From positions 1-24,851 of the forward strand of contig CALFXX010000137.1 in NCBI GenBank assembly GCA_937952975.1: a stretch of DNA of 24,851 nt, read 5' to 3'. The notes beneath the pieces were generated by a model. It was not told the DNA's origin. It did not search any database and saw nothing but the letters and a program-made list of their open reading frames with translations. A program made the position numbers and the translations under genes. The DNA is from an uncultured Alcaligenaceae bacterium. Lineage in GTDB: Bacteria > Pseudomonadota > Gammaproteobacteria > Burkholderiales > Burkholderiaceae_B. Of this stretch, positions 16,305 through 22,813 are shown piece after piece. How positions within the stretch are numbered: the stretch's first letter is position 1; each line of letters begins with the position of its first letter.

Positions 16305-17068
16305 GACCCAAAGCAATATTTTTTTGCATCGCTTGCTGTGTCTTAATCATCGCGAGCTTCGCAAGCCTTAACCTACAATTCGGTGCTTTTTTTAACCCAG
16401 GCACCCTGCGCAAGATGGGGCTGTTTATTGCTGAACTGACTCAGCCAAATTGGTCTGGTCCCTTTTGGTTAAAGCTATTGCCCGCTGCACTTGAAACACT
16501 CGCGATGTCGGCTTTGGGCACACTCATCGCGTTTGTCCTGGGGCTCGCCCTAGCAATTCCGGCAAGCAAACGTTCGCCTACGCGCTTTAGCCTGCTTCGC
16601 TCGGGCGCCCGCTGGATGCTGAGTGCTCTGCGTAGCGTTCCAGAGCTGATGTGGGCGGCGTTACTGTTGATCTCGGCCGGCTTGGGGCCGATGTCTGGCA
16701 CTTTGGCACTCGCACTGCACACAACTGGCGTCTTGGGCCGCATGTTTGCTGAAGCGCTTGAAAATGCCCCAAAAGAAAATGAGTTTGCCCTCAGCGTACG
16801 CGGCATTAGTCGCAGCAAAATTTTCTTTTTTGTACAGGTTCCGCAAATCGCTCCACAGCTAGTGAGCTACACACTTTACCGCTGGGAAAACAACATTCGA
16901 GCAGCAACAGTGTTAGGCATTGTTGGCGCTGGTGGACTTGGCCAAATGCTGTCGTATTACCTCAGCCTATTCAAGATGCCAGAAACGAGTTCGATCCTGT
17001 TAGTCATGATTGGGCTAGTCTTGTTAGTTGATATGCTGAGCGCAAAAATTCGGCGCATGCTGTCTTGA
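16301..17068 (+). CDS. PhnE-like ABC transporter permease 2, selenium uptake
   Basis: This second PhnE-type permease has 255 residues and forms a heterodimer pair with the previous one. The N-terminal membrane segment is FFCIACCVLIIASFASL; the contact loop is VRGISRSKIFFFVQVPQIAPQ; and YTLYRWENNIRAATVLGIVGAGGLGQ is the family signature shared with permease 1, showing an ancient duplication. It overlaps the first permease by 4 bases and is the last gene of the operon. The convergent LysR gene ends 28 bases further on. The short gap holds only a weak TTGC-TATC-GCAA hairpin, so a strong terminator is not evident. Confidence 0.89.
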   Translation: MRPKAIFFCIACCVLIIASFASLNLQFGAFFNPGTLRKMGLFIAELTQPNWSGPFWLKLLPAALETLAMSALGTLIAFVLGLALAIPASKRSPTRFSLLRSGARWMLSALRSVPELMWAALLLISAGLGPMSGTLALALHTTGVLGRMFAEALENAPKENEFALSVRGISRSKIFFFVQVPQIAPQLVSYTLYRWENNIRAATVLGIVGAGGLGQMLSYYLSLFKMPETSSILLVMIGLVLLVDMLSAKIRRMLS

Positions 17069-17096
17069 AGCTTGCTATCGCAATAAAAATATGGGT

Positions 17097-18035
17097 CTAG
17101 CGACCAATATAACGACCATCCACCCATAAGCCTTGTTGGCAAAGTGCACGCACCACCTTCGTTGCGAGCGTACCCACAGAGGTGGCCGCGGTTGAAAGCG
17201 GGATATGGCGCGACCGACATATTGCCACGACCCTTTGCACAGCAGGGGCACGAATGGCTAAGGCAACTAACGCTCGACTATCAAGCTCGGCTTTTAAGGG
17301 CATTACGGGCAATATCGTACAACCCAGACCCGCAAGCAACGAGGTGCGCAAGATACTGATAGAACTGATCTCTGCCACCACGTTCGGCGCAAGCAAACCC
17401 GCCTGAGCCGCTTGCTGCTCAATCAAGGGCCTCACTCCGTGTGGCTGCGCCGGCAAAATGAGCGCTTTAGCCAGGGCGTCGCGAAACGAGATGCTGACCC
17501 TCGTCTGTTTATCACCCACCTCTGGGCGATAGATCAGCGACATTTTTTCAGACACCAACGGCTCTGAAATAAAGTCATCAAGGGTGCCATCATCAAACAA
17601 GATCGCCATGTGCAGTGAGCCTGCGAGCAGCTGACGGGTTAAATTGCCCGTTAACTCTTCTGTCAGTTCAAGCTGCACGTTCGGAAGCTCTTCTCGAACA
17701 GCTTTCAATAAAGGCAAGGCCAACGCGTGCGAAGCACTGTGCGGTATGCCAAACACCACTTTGCCCGCCGGTGAGTCGGTCAGCCCAGCCACGCTTGAGG
17801 CAGCGTCTTCGACTTGTCGCAGGATTGAGGTCGCATAGGTGTGAAACACCGTGCCCGCCTCGGTCAGCTCTACACCGCGACGCGACCGCTCAAACAATCG
17901 CGCACCGAGCTCTTCTTCAAGCTGAGCCAACTGATGGCTGAGCGCAGACTGCGCCACAAACACTTTGCCGGCCGCCTTTGAAAACGTACCATGCTCAGCG
18001 ATGGCTAAAAAATAGCGAAGTTGTCTAAGTTCCAA
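17097..18035 (-). CDS. LysR-family transcriptional regulator
   Basis: This 312-residue LysR-type regulator has the winged helix-turn-helix at residues 1-60 (MELRQLRYFLAIAEHGTFSKAA, then VAQSALSHQLAQLEEELGARLFER) and the effector-binding domain from about 90 (KVVFGIPHSASHALALPLL). It converges on the selenium ABC operon with 28 bases between stops, and no divergent gene shares its promoter, so its target is not obvious from orientation. The region upstream of it carries an inverted repeat and a repeated 11-mer that may be its own operator. Effector and regulon are unknown; control of the sen/ABC genes is possible but has no direct support. Confidence 0.93.
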   Translation of the reverse strand: MELRQLRYFLAIAEHGTFSKAAGKVFVAQSALSHQLAQLEEELGARLFERSRRGVELTEAGTVFHTYATSILRQVEDAASSVAGLTDSPAGKVVFGIPHSASHALALPLLKAVREELPNVQLELTEELTGNLTRQLLAGSLHMAILFDDGTLDDFISEPLVSEKMSLIYRPEVGDKQTRVSISFRDALAKALILPAQPHGVRPLIEQQAAQAGLLAPNVVAEISSISILRTSLLAGLGCTILPVMPLKAELDSRALVALAIRAPAVQRVVAICRSRHIPLSTAATSVGTLATKVVRALCQQGLWVDGRYIGR

Positions 18036-18064
18036 TTAAGCAGCCCCACACAATCAAACATAAT

Positions 18065-18114
18065 ATCTGTAAAACAGATCGATATATATTTAAAATGTAT
18101 TATACAGATCGATA
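18065..18114. promoter_or_regulatory. Candidate LysR autoregulatory site with repeated ACAGATCGATA
   Basis: The stretch contains an inverted repeat ATCTGT-AAA-ACAGAT (18065-18079), a 15-bp dyad of the T-N11-A class typical for LysR proteins. The right half extends to ACAGATCGATA (18074-18084) and the same 11-mer recurs at 18104-18114, three helical turns further on. It lies 30-79 bases before the LysR start and the sequence between is very AT-rich. Two phased half-site repeats plus a dyad fit the recognition and activation sites of an LTTR promoter. Confidence 0.5.
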
Positions 18115-18244
18115 GCTTTGCGCTGTAATAGAGTCACAAGTCGTGAACAAGCAGCCTCAGGTTACCGCCTAAGGCCTTGCACCAAAGCAAATCGGTGCGT
18201 TTGCTTCAGATTGATTCTTCTTACCCGAAGATGAGAACCCGGCG

Positions 18245-18268
18245 CTGATCGATTGGCCAGTTGATCAG
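18245..18268. repeat. 24-bp imperfect palindrome at the end of the HIT gene
   Basis: CTGATC and GATCAG are perfect outer arms around a central TTGGCCAG, with the inner TGGCCA on the same dyad axis; about 20 of 24 bases are symmetric. It spans the HIT-family stop codon at 18265 and could act as a weak, T-run-less transcription stop or a protein site. The remaining sequence of the 229-base gap 18036-18264, outside the LysR site, shows a short GCAAA/TTTGC hairpin (around 18187-18204) and no recognisable gene. Confidence 0.3.
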
Positions 18269-18708
18269 CTGTTTGGATCGATGTAGCGCCCTTTCCAAGG
18301 GATCACGTGCCTCACGCCCCCTTTCGGAAACTCTGTGTCGCCCAAGCGCCTTGGGATCAGATGCACATGACAATGCCAAACCGATTGTCCGGCAATTTCA
18401 CCACAATTCATCCCGATGTTGTAGCCGCCAATGGTTGGATCTAGCGCATCAATTATTTTTTTTTGTGAATGAATCAGCGCATGAATCGCGGCGACTTCAG
18501 CCTCAGTTAAACCGAAGTAGTCGATCGTATGCCGCTTCGGAATGAACAATGTATGAAAAGGCGTGACAGGATACGCGTCACGCGTTGCATACGCCAGTTC
18601 GTTTTCTTCAACAATACGCGAACGATCCGTGAGTTGAGCATCGCAAAATAAACAGCCAGCTTTGGTACCGACGTCGAGTCCCTGTGCATCTTGTACGTAC
18701 CCAGCCAT
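18265..18708 (-). CDS. HIT-family (histidine triad) nucleotide-binding protein
   Basis: This 147-residue histidine-triad hydrolase or transferase acts on nucleotide conjugates such as dinucleoside polyphosphates or adenylylated amines. The triad HCHVHLI sits at residues 112-118 with His112, His114 and His116 (H-x-H-x-H-x-x). An upstream FHTLFIPKRH segment and NIGMNCGEIAGQSVWH, which form the nucleotide pocket, are present. Cys19 and Cys22 (GCLFC) look like half of a zinc site seen in HINT and FHIT relatives. It starts at ATG 18708 after a purine-rich AGAGAA. It is separated by 56 bases from a small secreted-protein gene upstream on the same strand. No clear pathway link to neighbours. Confidence 0.92.
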   Translation of the reverse strand: MAGYVQDAQGLDVGTKAGCLFCDAQLTDRSRIVEENELAYATRDAYPVTPFHTLFIPKRHTIDYFGLTEAEVAAIHALIHSQKKIIDALDPTIGGYNIGMNCGEIAGQSVWHCHVHLIPRRLGDTEFPKGGVRHVIPWKGRYIDPNS

Positions 18709-18764
18709 GTTGTTTTCTCTAGGGTTACTTTCAATGAATAGGTCAACTCAGCGTTATAGCGATC

Positions 18765-19076
18765 TTACCGAGTCGATTTAGGCAAACGCGTATGAGTCAC
18801 TTTCACAATCGCCGTCAATGGAATCCAACTACGCGTGATTTTGACGTAGTCTTCGACTAACAAATAGGTCGAACCAAGTTCGACCACCACATAGCCGCTA
18901 GGCAGCGCACCATCATCAAGCAACGAGACCTCAACGCCACCGTTTACCGAGGTGATATTGACATGCTGGCCAACTTTGAGTGGCTTAAAAATTTCGGCCG
19001 ACTGTGCGCCTGCTGGCGATAGTGATCCCAAGAGCAACCAGCAACAGAACGCGACAACATGAACGATTTTTTTCAT
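18765..19076 (-). CDS. Small secreted protein of unknown function
   Basis: I do not recognise this 103-residue protein. It has a good Sec signal peptide: MKK, a hydrophobic stretch to about residue 20, and an A-x-A-like cleavage around SPAGAQSA (near 25). The mature part of about 78 residues is rich in valine and predicted beta strands (VGQHVNITSVNGGVEVSLLD, YVVVELGSTYLLVEDYVKI). That pattern suggests a small beta barrel or SH3-like fold, with no cysteines in the mature chain. It lies on the same strand as the HIT gene, 56 bases upstream. The start ATG 19076 has only a weak ribosome site. It is supported by signal peptide and codon periodicity rather than homology. Confidence 0.68.
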   Translation of the reverse strand: MKKIVHVVAFCCWLLLGSLSPAGAQSAEIFKPLKVGQHVNITSVNGGVEVSLLDDGALPSGYVVVELGSTYLLVEDYVKITRSWIPLTAIVKVTHTRLPKSTR

Positions 19077-19142
19077 TTAGCTATCTTATCGTGCCCTGCC
19101 AATTATTCGCATGTTTCTACTACGACTCAAAGCCTGTAAGCG

Positions 19143-19165
19143 GACTGCAAGTCATTTTTGCAGTC
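19143..19165 (-). terminator. Hairpin after the oxidoreductase operon, probable terminator
   Basis: GACTGCAA (19143-19150) and TTGCAGTC (19158-19165) form perfect 8-bp arms around a 7-base loop, starting 24 bases beyond the stop of the minus-strand oxidoreductase gene at 19189. There is no long T-run after it in the reading direction, so termination would be weak or assisted. Its place between two transcription units is the main argument. Confidence 0.5.
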
Positions 19166-19188
19166 GCTCAAATTGACTCAGCAACGCC

Positions 19189-20529
19189 TCAAAATGTATA
19201 GGCCGATTCCATCTCGCGCCTGATCTTGAACGCCGCAGTGTTGGGATCCATCTGCACATCGTCCCAGCACAAGCTTTGACCTTTCGCGACCGCCCGCACC
19301 ACCTTGACGTTGTGCGCCATACCGAGTGGTAGGCCGCCCATACGCTTCGAGGTTGAGGCCGGCAACAACTTACCCCACACCGTATAGCCGCCCTCACCAT
19401 CGAGCATATCGCCTGGCCTCAAGTCGCGTTTCGCTGTGGCCACGACGTCGGCGTTCCAGCCAGTCGCCACACCGGTCGCCTCGCCGCGAAGTGCAACACT
19501 CGCGACACTCATACCTACCTCAAGGCCGATTAAATGCCAGCGCTTGTACAACGTGAAATAGCGCCCGGTTGGGTCGGTATGGGCGTTGTACTCTTCAAAG
19601 CAATTCTTGATGTAATCAGTTTCAGCCTCAACCGTCACCCAAACACCCATTCGGATATCGTACGGTATCACTCGACCATCTTTTTCAAGACTTGAAATGA
19701 CCTCAACCATGCCCTTGCGCTCAAGCACGCCACCTTCGCTGATGGGACGTGTCACAAACGGAATATCTTCAACGCTAGCAGGCGGATAGAGCAACCCATT
19801 GGACGGCACACCCAAACCGGTCGCGTTCGAAACGGCCGTGCTTTCAATCGACGGTTTAGAACCATCTAAAAAGCTATTAAACATTTTGGGATTTAACCCA
19901 CCACGTTCAGCTTGCTCGAGCGTTAAGCCATAAAAACCCCAAACAGTTTCTGGCGTCGATTCAGAAAAGTGCGGCAACCATTTATGACCGCGACCAGCGG
20001 CCACGACCGGAAAGCCACAGGTGCGAGCCCAATCAACCAAATCACAAATCAGCGCAGGCTGATCACCAAAGGCAAGCGAATAGACCACGCCAGCGGCCAA
20101 AGCGCGTGAACCCAGTAACGGGCCACAAAACGCATCTGCCTCAACAGTAACGTTCACCACATGCTTTTTATTCGCGAAAGCTTCAAGAATATGATCAACG
20201 GCGTGCATCGGGGAGCCCGTGCATTCGACCACTACGTCAACTGCAGGATGGCGTACCAACGCCTGCCAATCATCAGAGATAAAGGTCGTGCCATTTTTAG
20301 CGGCATCATCCAATGACTTGGCTTGCAAGCGTTCTGACTCCCAACCGACCCGCGCAAGATTGGTGCGCGCAGCCGCCGGTGACAAATCCGCAATCCCGAC
20401 CAAATGCACACCAGGCGTACGCGGGATTTGCGACAGGTACATCGAGCCGAATTTTCCAGCTCCGATTAAACCAATGCGAATTGGGCGATTGGCCGCGGCA
20501 CGCTCTAAGAGCTTGGCATGCAAACTCAT
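19189..20529 (-). CDS. NAD(P)-dependent oxidoreductase with C-terminal SAF domain
   Basis: This 446-residue protein has an N-terminal Rossmann domain of the homoserine-dehydrogenase/Gfo-Idh-MocA type (IRIGLIGAGKFGSMYLSQI at 17-35, and VDVVVECTGSPMHAVDHI, the conserved ECTG turn). A central catalytic region contains SLAFGDQPALICDLVDWA and AAGRGHKW. The C-terminal part, from about 360, resembles a SAF domain (ATAKRDLRPGDMLDGEGGYTVWG, then AKGQSLCWDDVQMDP), the module found in FlgA, sialic-acid synthases and altronate dehydratases. Such proteins are often annotated as FlgA-like or SAF-domain dehydrogenases of unknown substrate. Its ATG overlaps the PhyH dioxygenase stop (ATGA, 20526-20529), which implies joint action: the dioxygenase product is probably its substrate. 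Real function not established. Confidence 0.85.
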   Translation of the reverse strand: MSLHAKLLERAAANRPIRIGLIGAGKFGSMYLSQIPRTPGVHLVGIADLSPAAARTNLARVGWESERLQAKSLDDAAKNGTTFISDDWQALVRHPAVDVVVECTGSPMHAVDHILEAFANKKHVVNVTVEADAFCGPLLGSRALAAGVVYSLAFGDQPALICDLVDWARTCGFPVVAAGRGHKWLPHFSESTPETVWGFYGLTLEQAERGGLNPKMFNSFLDGSKPSIESTAVSNATGLGVPSNGLLYPPASVEDIPFVTRPISEGGVLERKGMVEVISSLEKDGRVIPYDIRMGVWVTVEAETDYIKNCFEEYNAHTDPTGRYFTLYKRWHLIGLEVGMSVASVALRGEATGVATGWNADVVATAKRDLRPGDMLDGEGGYTVWGKLLPASTSKRMGGLPLGMAHNVKVVRAVAKGQSLCWDDVQMDPNTAAFKIRREMESAYTF

Positions 20530-21398
20530 GCAGCCACCTTCAATTCTTCGAGTGAAGTTTCAAGCGCACTAGCGGGCATACCTTTACCCCAAGGTAAATC
20601 AACTGTGTAGGACTTAGTCAGGCAATCATCAGGCAGGCATTCGATCGGGGTGAAATCGCGATGAGCAATGAACTCTGGCCGCTTATGACGACGAATATGG
20701 TTAGAAACCGCGCACAGACTCAGATAGACTGCATTGCGATTCCAGGGCGACAGATTGCTGGCCGAAGCATGCACCAAACAGCTATGAAACAAAATCATTG
20801 AACCCGCTGGGCCTGTTGGGCTCACGATTCCACCATTTTTGTCACCCGCGCGCGCGACCAACTGAGTGATCAGCGCATTGTCGACTGTCCAAAGCGGGTA
20901 GCTTGTTGTGGTCAGATCATGTTTAGCCTCAATCACGCCCTTTTTGTGGCTGCCCGGGATAAACATCAGGGGCCCGTTGTAGGCATTCACGTCATCCAAA
21001 AAAATGGCAACGTTCATGGCACGCTCAGTCGGCATCATGTCGTCATTAAGCCAGGTGCCATAGTCTTGATGCCATTGCCAAACGTCGCCTTCAAACGCCA
21101 TCTTGCCGTTGATCTTGAACTGATGCATGTAAAGCTTTTCGCCAAACAGTTCTTCAACCGGTTTGATCATGCGTGGATGACGCCCCAGCTTGGCAAAGGG
21201 CTCGCTGTACATGTGTGCCGCAAAATTGGTGCGCACAGCATCACTATCTTTTTCACGCACATTAAAGGCCTCGCGTCGGCTATAGAGCTCAGGCACCGCT
21301 GCGTTCAAGGTTTTGGTTTCTTCAGGGGTAAACAAACCTGGAAAAAACAAATAGCCGTCTTTATCAAACTGCGCCAATTGGGCGGGGGTTAAGTTCAT
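20526..21398 (-). CDS. Phytanoyl-CoA dioxygenase (PhyH) family protein, ectoine-hydroxylase-like
   Basis: This Fe(II)/2-oxoglutarate dioxygenase of about 290 residues, counted from ATG 21398, hydroxylates a small metabolite in the cytosol. The facial triad is visible: His110 and Asp112 in WQWHQDYGTW, and His210 in FHSCLVHASASNLSPWNR, with Arg221 the likely 2-oxoglutarate anchor. The block around His210 resembles EctD (ectoine hydroxylase) more than mammalian PhyH. The longer frame to 21527 would run into the divergent promoter, and the ATG at 21398 follows a GAGA ribosome site, so I trim it. It is the first gene of a two-gene operon with the SAF oxidoreductase. No ectABC genes are here, so ectoine is unlikely to be the substrate. 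Confidence 0.9.
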   Translation of the reverse strand: MNLTPAQLAQFDKDGYLFFPGLFTPEETKTLNAAVPELYSRREAFNVREKDSDAVRTNFAAHMYSEPFAKLGRHPRMIKPVEELFGEKLYMHQFKINGKMAFEGDVWQWHQDYGTWLNDDMMPTERAMNVAIFLDDVNAYNGPLMFIPGSHKKGVIEAKHDLTTTSYPLWTVDNALITQLVARAGDKNGGIVSPTGPAGSMILFHSCLVHASASNLSPWNRNAVYLSLCAVSNHIRRHKRPEFIAHRDFTPIECLPDDCLTKSYTVDLPWGKGMPASALETSLEELKVAA

Positions 21399-21426
21399 GT
21401 TGAGTCTCTTTTGGGGGATGAGCGAG

Positions 21427-21460
21427 CAATACCGTGAATCAATACCGTTAATATTAGCGG
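21427..21460. promoter_or_regulatory. Direct repeat plus palindrome in the divergent dioxygenase/dehydrogenase promoter
   Basis: CAATACCGT occurs twice, at 21427-21435 and 21440-21448, a 13-base period. The second copy runs into CCGTTAATATTAGCGG (21445-21460), a 16-bp palindrome with one mismatched pair. The 119-base space between the dioxygenase and the isocitrate-dehydrogenase-like gene contains nothing else of note. A shared operator controlling both directions is the plain reading; the regulator is not in the window or not identified. Confidence 0.45.
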
Positions 21461-21517
21461 ATTCGTTGATTTTAGCCACAAGAGACAAGCAATACTTAAC
21501 AAGAGAGCTTGAACAAT

Positions 21518-22546
21518 ATGACTGCACTGAACCCCATCCCCGCCACCCTGATCCCAGGCGATGGCATTGGCCCTGAAGTGGTCAAAGCCACCGTCGCCGT
21601 ACTCGACGCCTTAGGCGCACCGTTTAAATGGGAGACTCAACTTGCTGGGATGGCAGCCTTTGACACCTGCGGCGACCCGATGCCGCAACCGCTACTCGAT
21701 AGCATTCGTAAAAATGGCTTGGCGCTGAAAGGCCCGCTTTCGACGCCCATTGGCGAGGGCTTTCGGTCGGCCAACGTGCGGTTGCGCGAAACCTTTGGCC
21801 TTTACGCCAATGTGCGTCCAGCCTTGACCATTGTTCCCGGGCGTTTTGAAAAAATCGACATCGTGTTGATTCGAGAAAACCTTGAAGGTTTTTATGTAGC
21901 GCATGAACACTATTTGGCCGTTGGCGACGATCCGAGGGCGGTAGCGTTGTCTTCGGGCGCCAATACCCGCGCCGGCATCAACCGGATCGCGCGCTACGCC
22001 TTCGAATATGCCGTCAAACATGGTCGCAAAAAAATTACGATCGTGCACAAAGCCAACGTTCTGAAAGTATTAACTGGATTATTTTTGGAAGAGGCGAGAA
22101 ACGTCGCACGTGAATACGAGGGCCGAGTCGCAGTGGATGATCGCATTGTTGACGCCTGTGCCATGCAACTTGTACTAAACCCCTGGCAGTTCGATATGCT
22201 TTTATGCTCGAACTTGTTTGGTGATATTTTGTCTGACGAGCTCGCCGGTTTGGTAGGCGGTCTTGGCCTGGCGCCGGGTGCCAACATTGGCAAGGACGTC
22301 GCAATTTTTGAAGCCGTACACGGTACGGCGCCAGACATTGCTGGCAAAGGGATTGCTAATCCGATTTCTTTGCTCTTGGCCTCGGGCCTGATGCTCGACC
22401 ATGTCGGCCACGCTGAGCTTGCCACACGCTTGCGCAATGCGATTGATCTAACCCTTAATCAAGACAACGTGAAAACGACGGATTTGGGCGGAAAGGCTAC
22501 AACCGTTGCGTTCACCGAAGCGCTCATCAAACGGCTGAGGACTTAA
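21518..22546 (+). CDS. Isocitrate/isopropylmalate dehydrogenase family, isocitrate-dehydrogenase-like
   Basis: This 342-residue beta-decarboxylating NAD(P)-dependent dehydrogenase oxidises and decarboxylates a 2-hydroxy acid. The substrate loop RSANVRLRETFGLYANVRP carries the S-x-N-x-x-L-R pattern of isocitrate dehydrogenases, unlike isopropylmalate or tartrate enzymes. RENLEGFYV, the lysine in VHKANVLKV, and the metal aspartates in SNLFGDILSDELAGLVGG are present, as is the cofactor loop VHGTAPDIAGKG. The frame could open at TTG 21509, but ATG 21518 fits the conserved start PATLIPGDGIGPEVV better. It is divergent from the dioxygenase and followed by a Bug binding protein. A catabolic role on isocitrate or an analogue is inferred; a second TCA enzyme copy is possible. 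Confidence 0.88.
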   Translation: MTALNPIPATLIPGDGIGPEVVKATVAVLDALGAPFKWETQLAGMAAFDTCGDPMPQPLLDSIRKNGLALKGPLSTPIGEGFRSANVRLRETFGLYANVRPALTIVPGRFEKIDIVLIRENLEGFYVAHEHYLAVGDDPRAVALSSGANTRAGINRIARYAFEYAVKHGRKKITIVHKANVLKVLTGLFLEEARNVAREYEGRVAVDDRIVDACAMQLVLNPWQFDMLLCSNLFGDILSDELAGLVGGLGLAPGANIGKDVAIFEAVHGTAPDIAGKGIANPISLLLASGLMLDHVGHAELATRLRNAIDLTLNQDNVKTTDLGGKATTVAFTEALIKRLRT

Positions 22547-22566
22547 TTGCGACGTGAGGAGTCATT

Positions 22567-22583
22567 GCCTACGGCCTGTAGGC
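22567..22583 (+). terminator. Hairpin after the isocitrate-dehydrogenase-like gene, weak terminator
   Basis: GCCTAC and GTAGGC form perfect 6-bp arms around GGCCT, 21 bases past the stop. No T-run follows, so it is at best a weak terminator. The gap of 267 bases up to the Bug gene at 22814 holds this hairpin and the inverted repeat at 22628; I see no further gene there. Confidence 0.35.
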
Positions 22584-22627
22584 GTTTGGCTCATCAAAAA
22601 GCTCTTCTGATTATTTACGGACTGTCA

Positions 22628-22645
22628 ATACAGGTTCACCTGTAT
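22628..22645. promoter_or_regulatory. Perfect 18-bp inverted repeat ATACAGGT-TC-ACCTGTAT, candidate operator
   Basis: Arms of 8 bp, ATACAGGT and ACCTGTAT, are perfectly complementary with a 2-base centre, and TATATAAA, a possible -10 element, directly follows or overlaps the right arm. Short-centre palindromes like this are typical of GntR- or TetR-type operators. It lies 168 bases before the Bug gene start and 81 after the stop of the preceding gene. Repression of the Bug/MetE-like unit is the likely use. Confidence 0.55.
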
Positions 22646-22813
22646 ATAAAACCCTCCCGCCCGCCCTGTTTGCGCTTTACACTTAGTGCATAAAAAACCT
22701 GAGTGCCTGTACCTGGTGTTTTGTAGAAAACTTAGATTCGGTGCGTAGCGCGCCCCTATCAAACAGACTCGTTGCAACAATCATTATCCAGACAAAAATC
22801 AAAAGGAACCACA

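Noticed and set aside
13653..17068. Phosphonate (phnDCEE) transporter as final call
   Set aside because: There are no phosphonate-breakdown genes, and the operon is joined to senA; the selenium reading explains the context better, though the ligand is unproven.
20919..21392. 157-codon open frame on the plus strand opposite the PhyH gene
   Set aside because: It is fully antisense to a dioxygenase with intact catalytic residues and shows no motif or ribosome site.
21994..22437. 147-codon antisense frame in the isocitrate-dehydrogenase-like gene
   Set aside because: Shadow of a well-conserved gene; Ser/Pro/Arg-rich with no recognisable domain.
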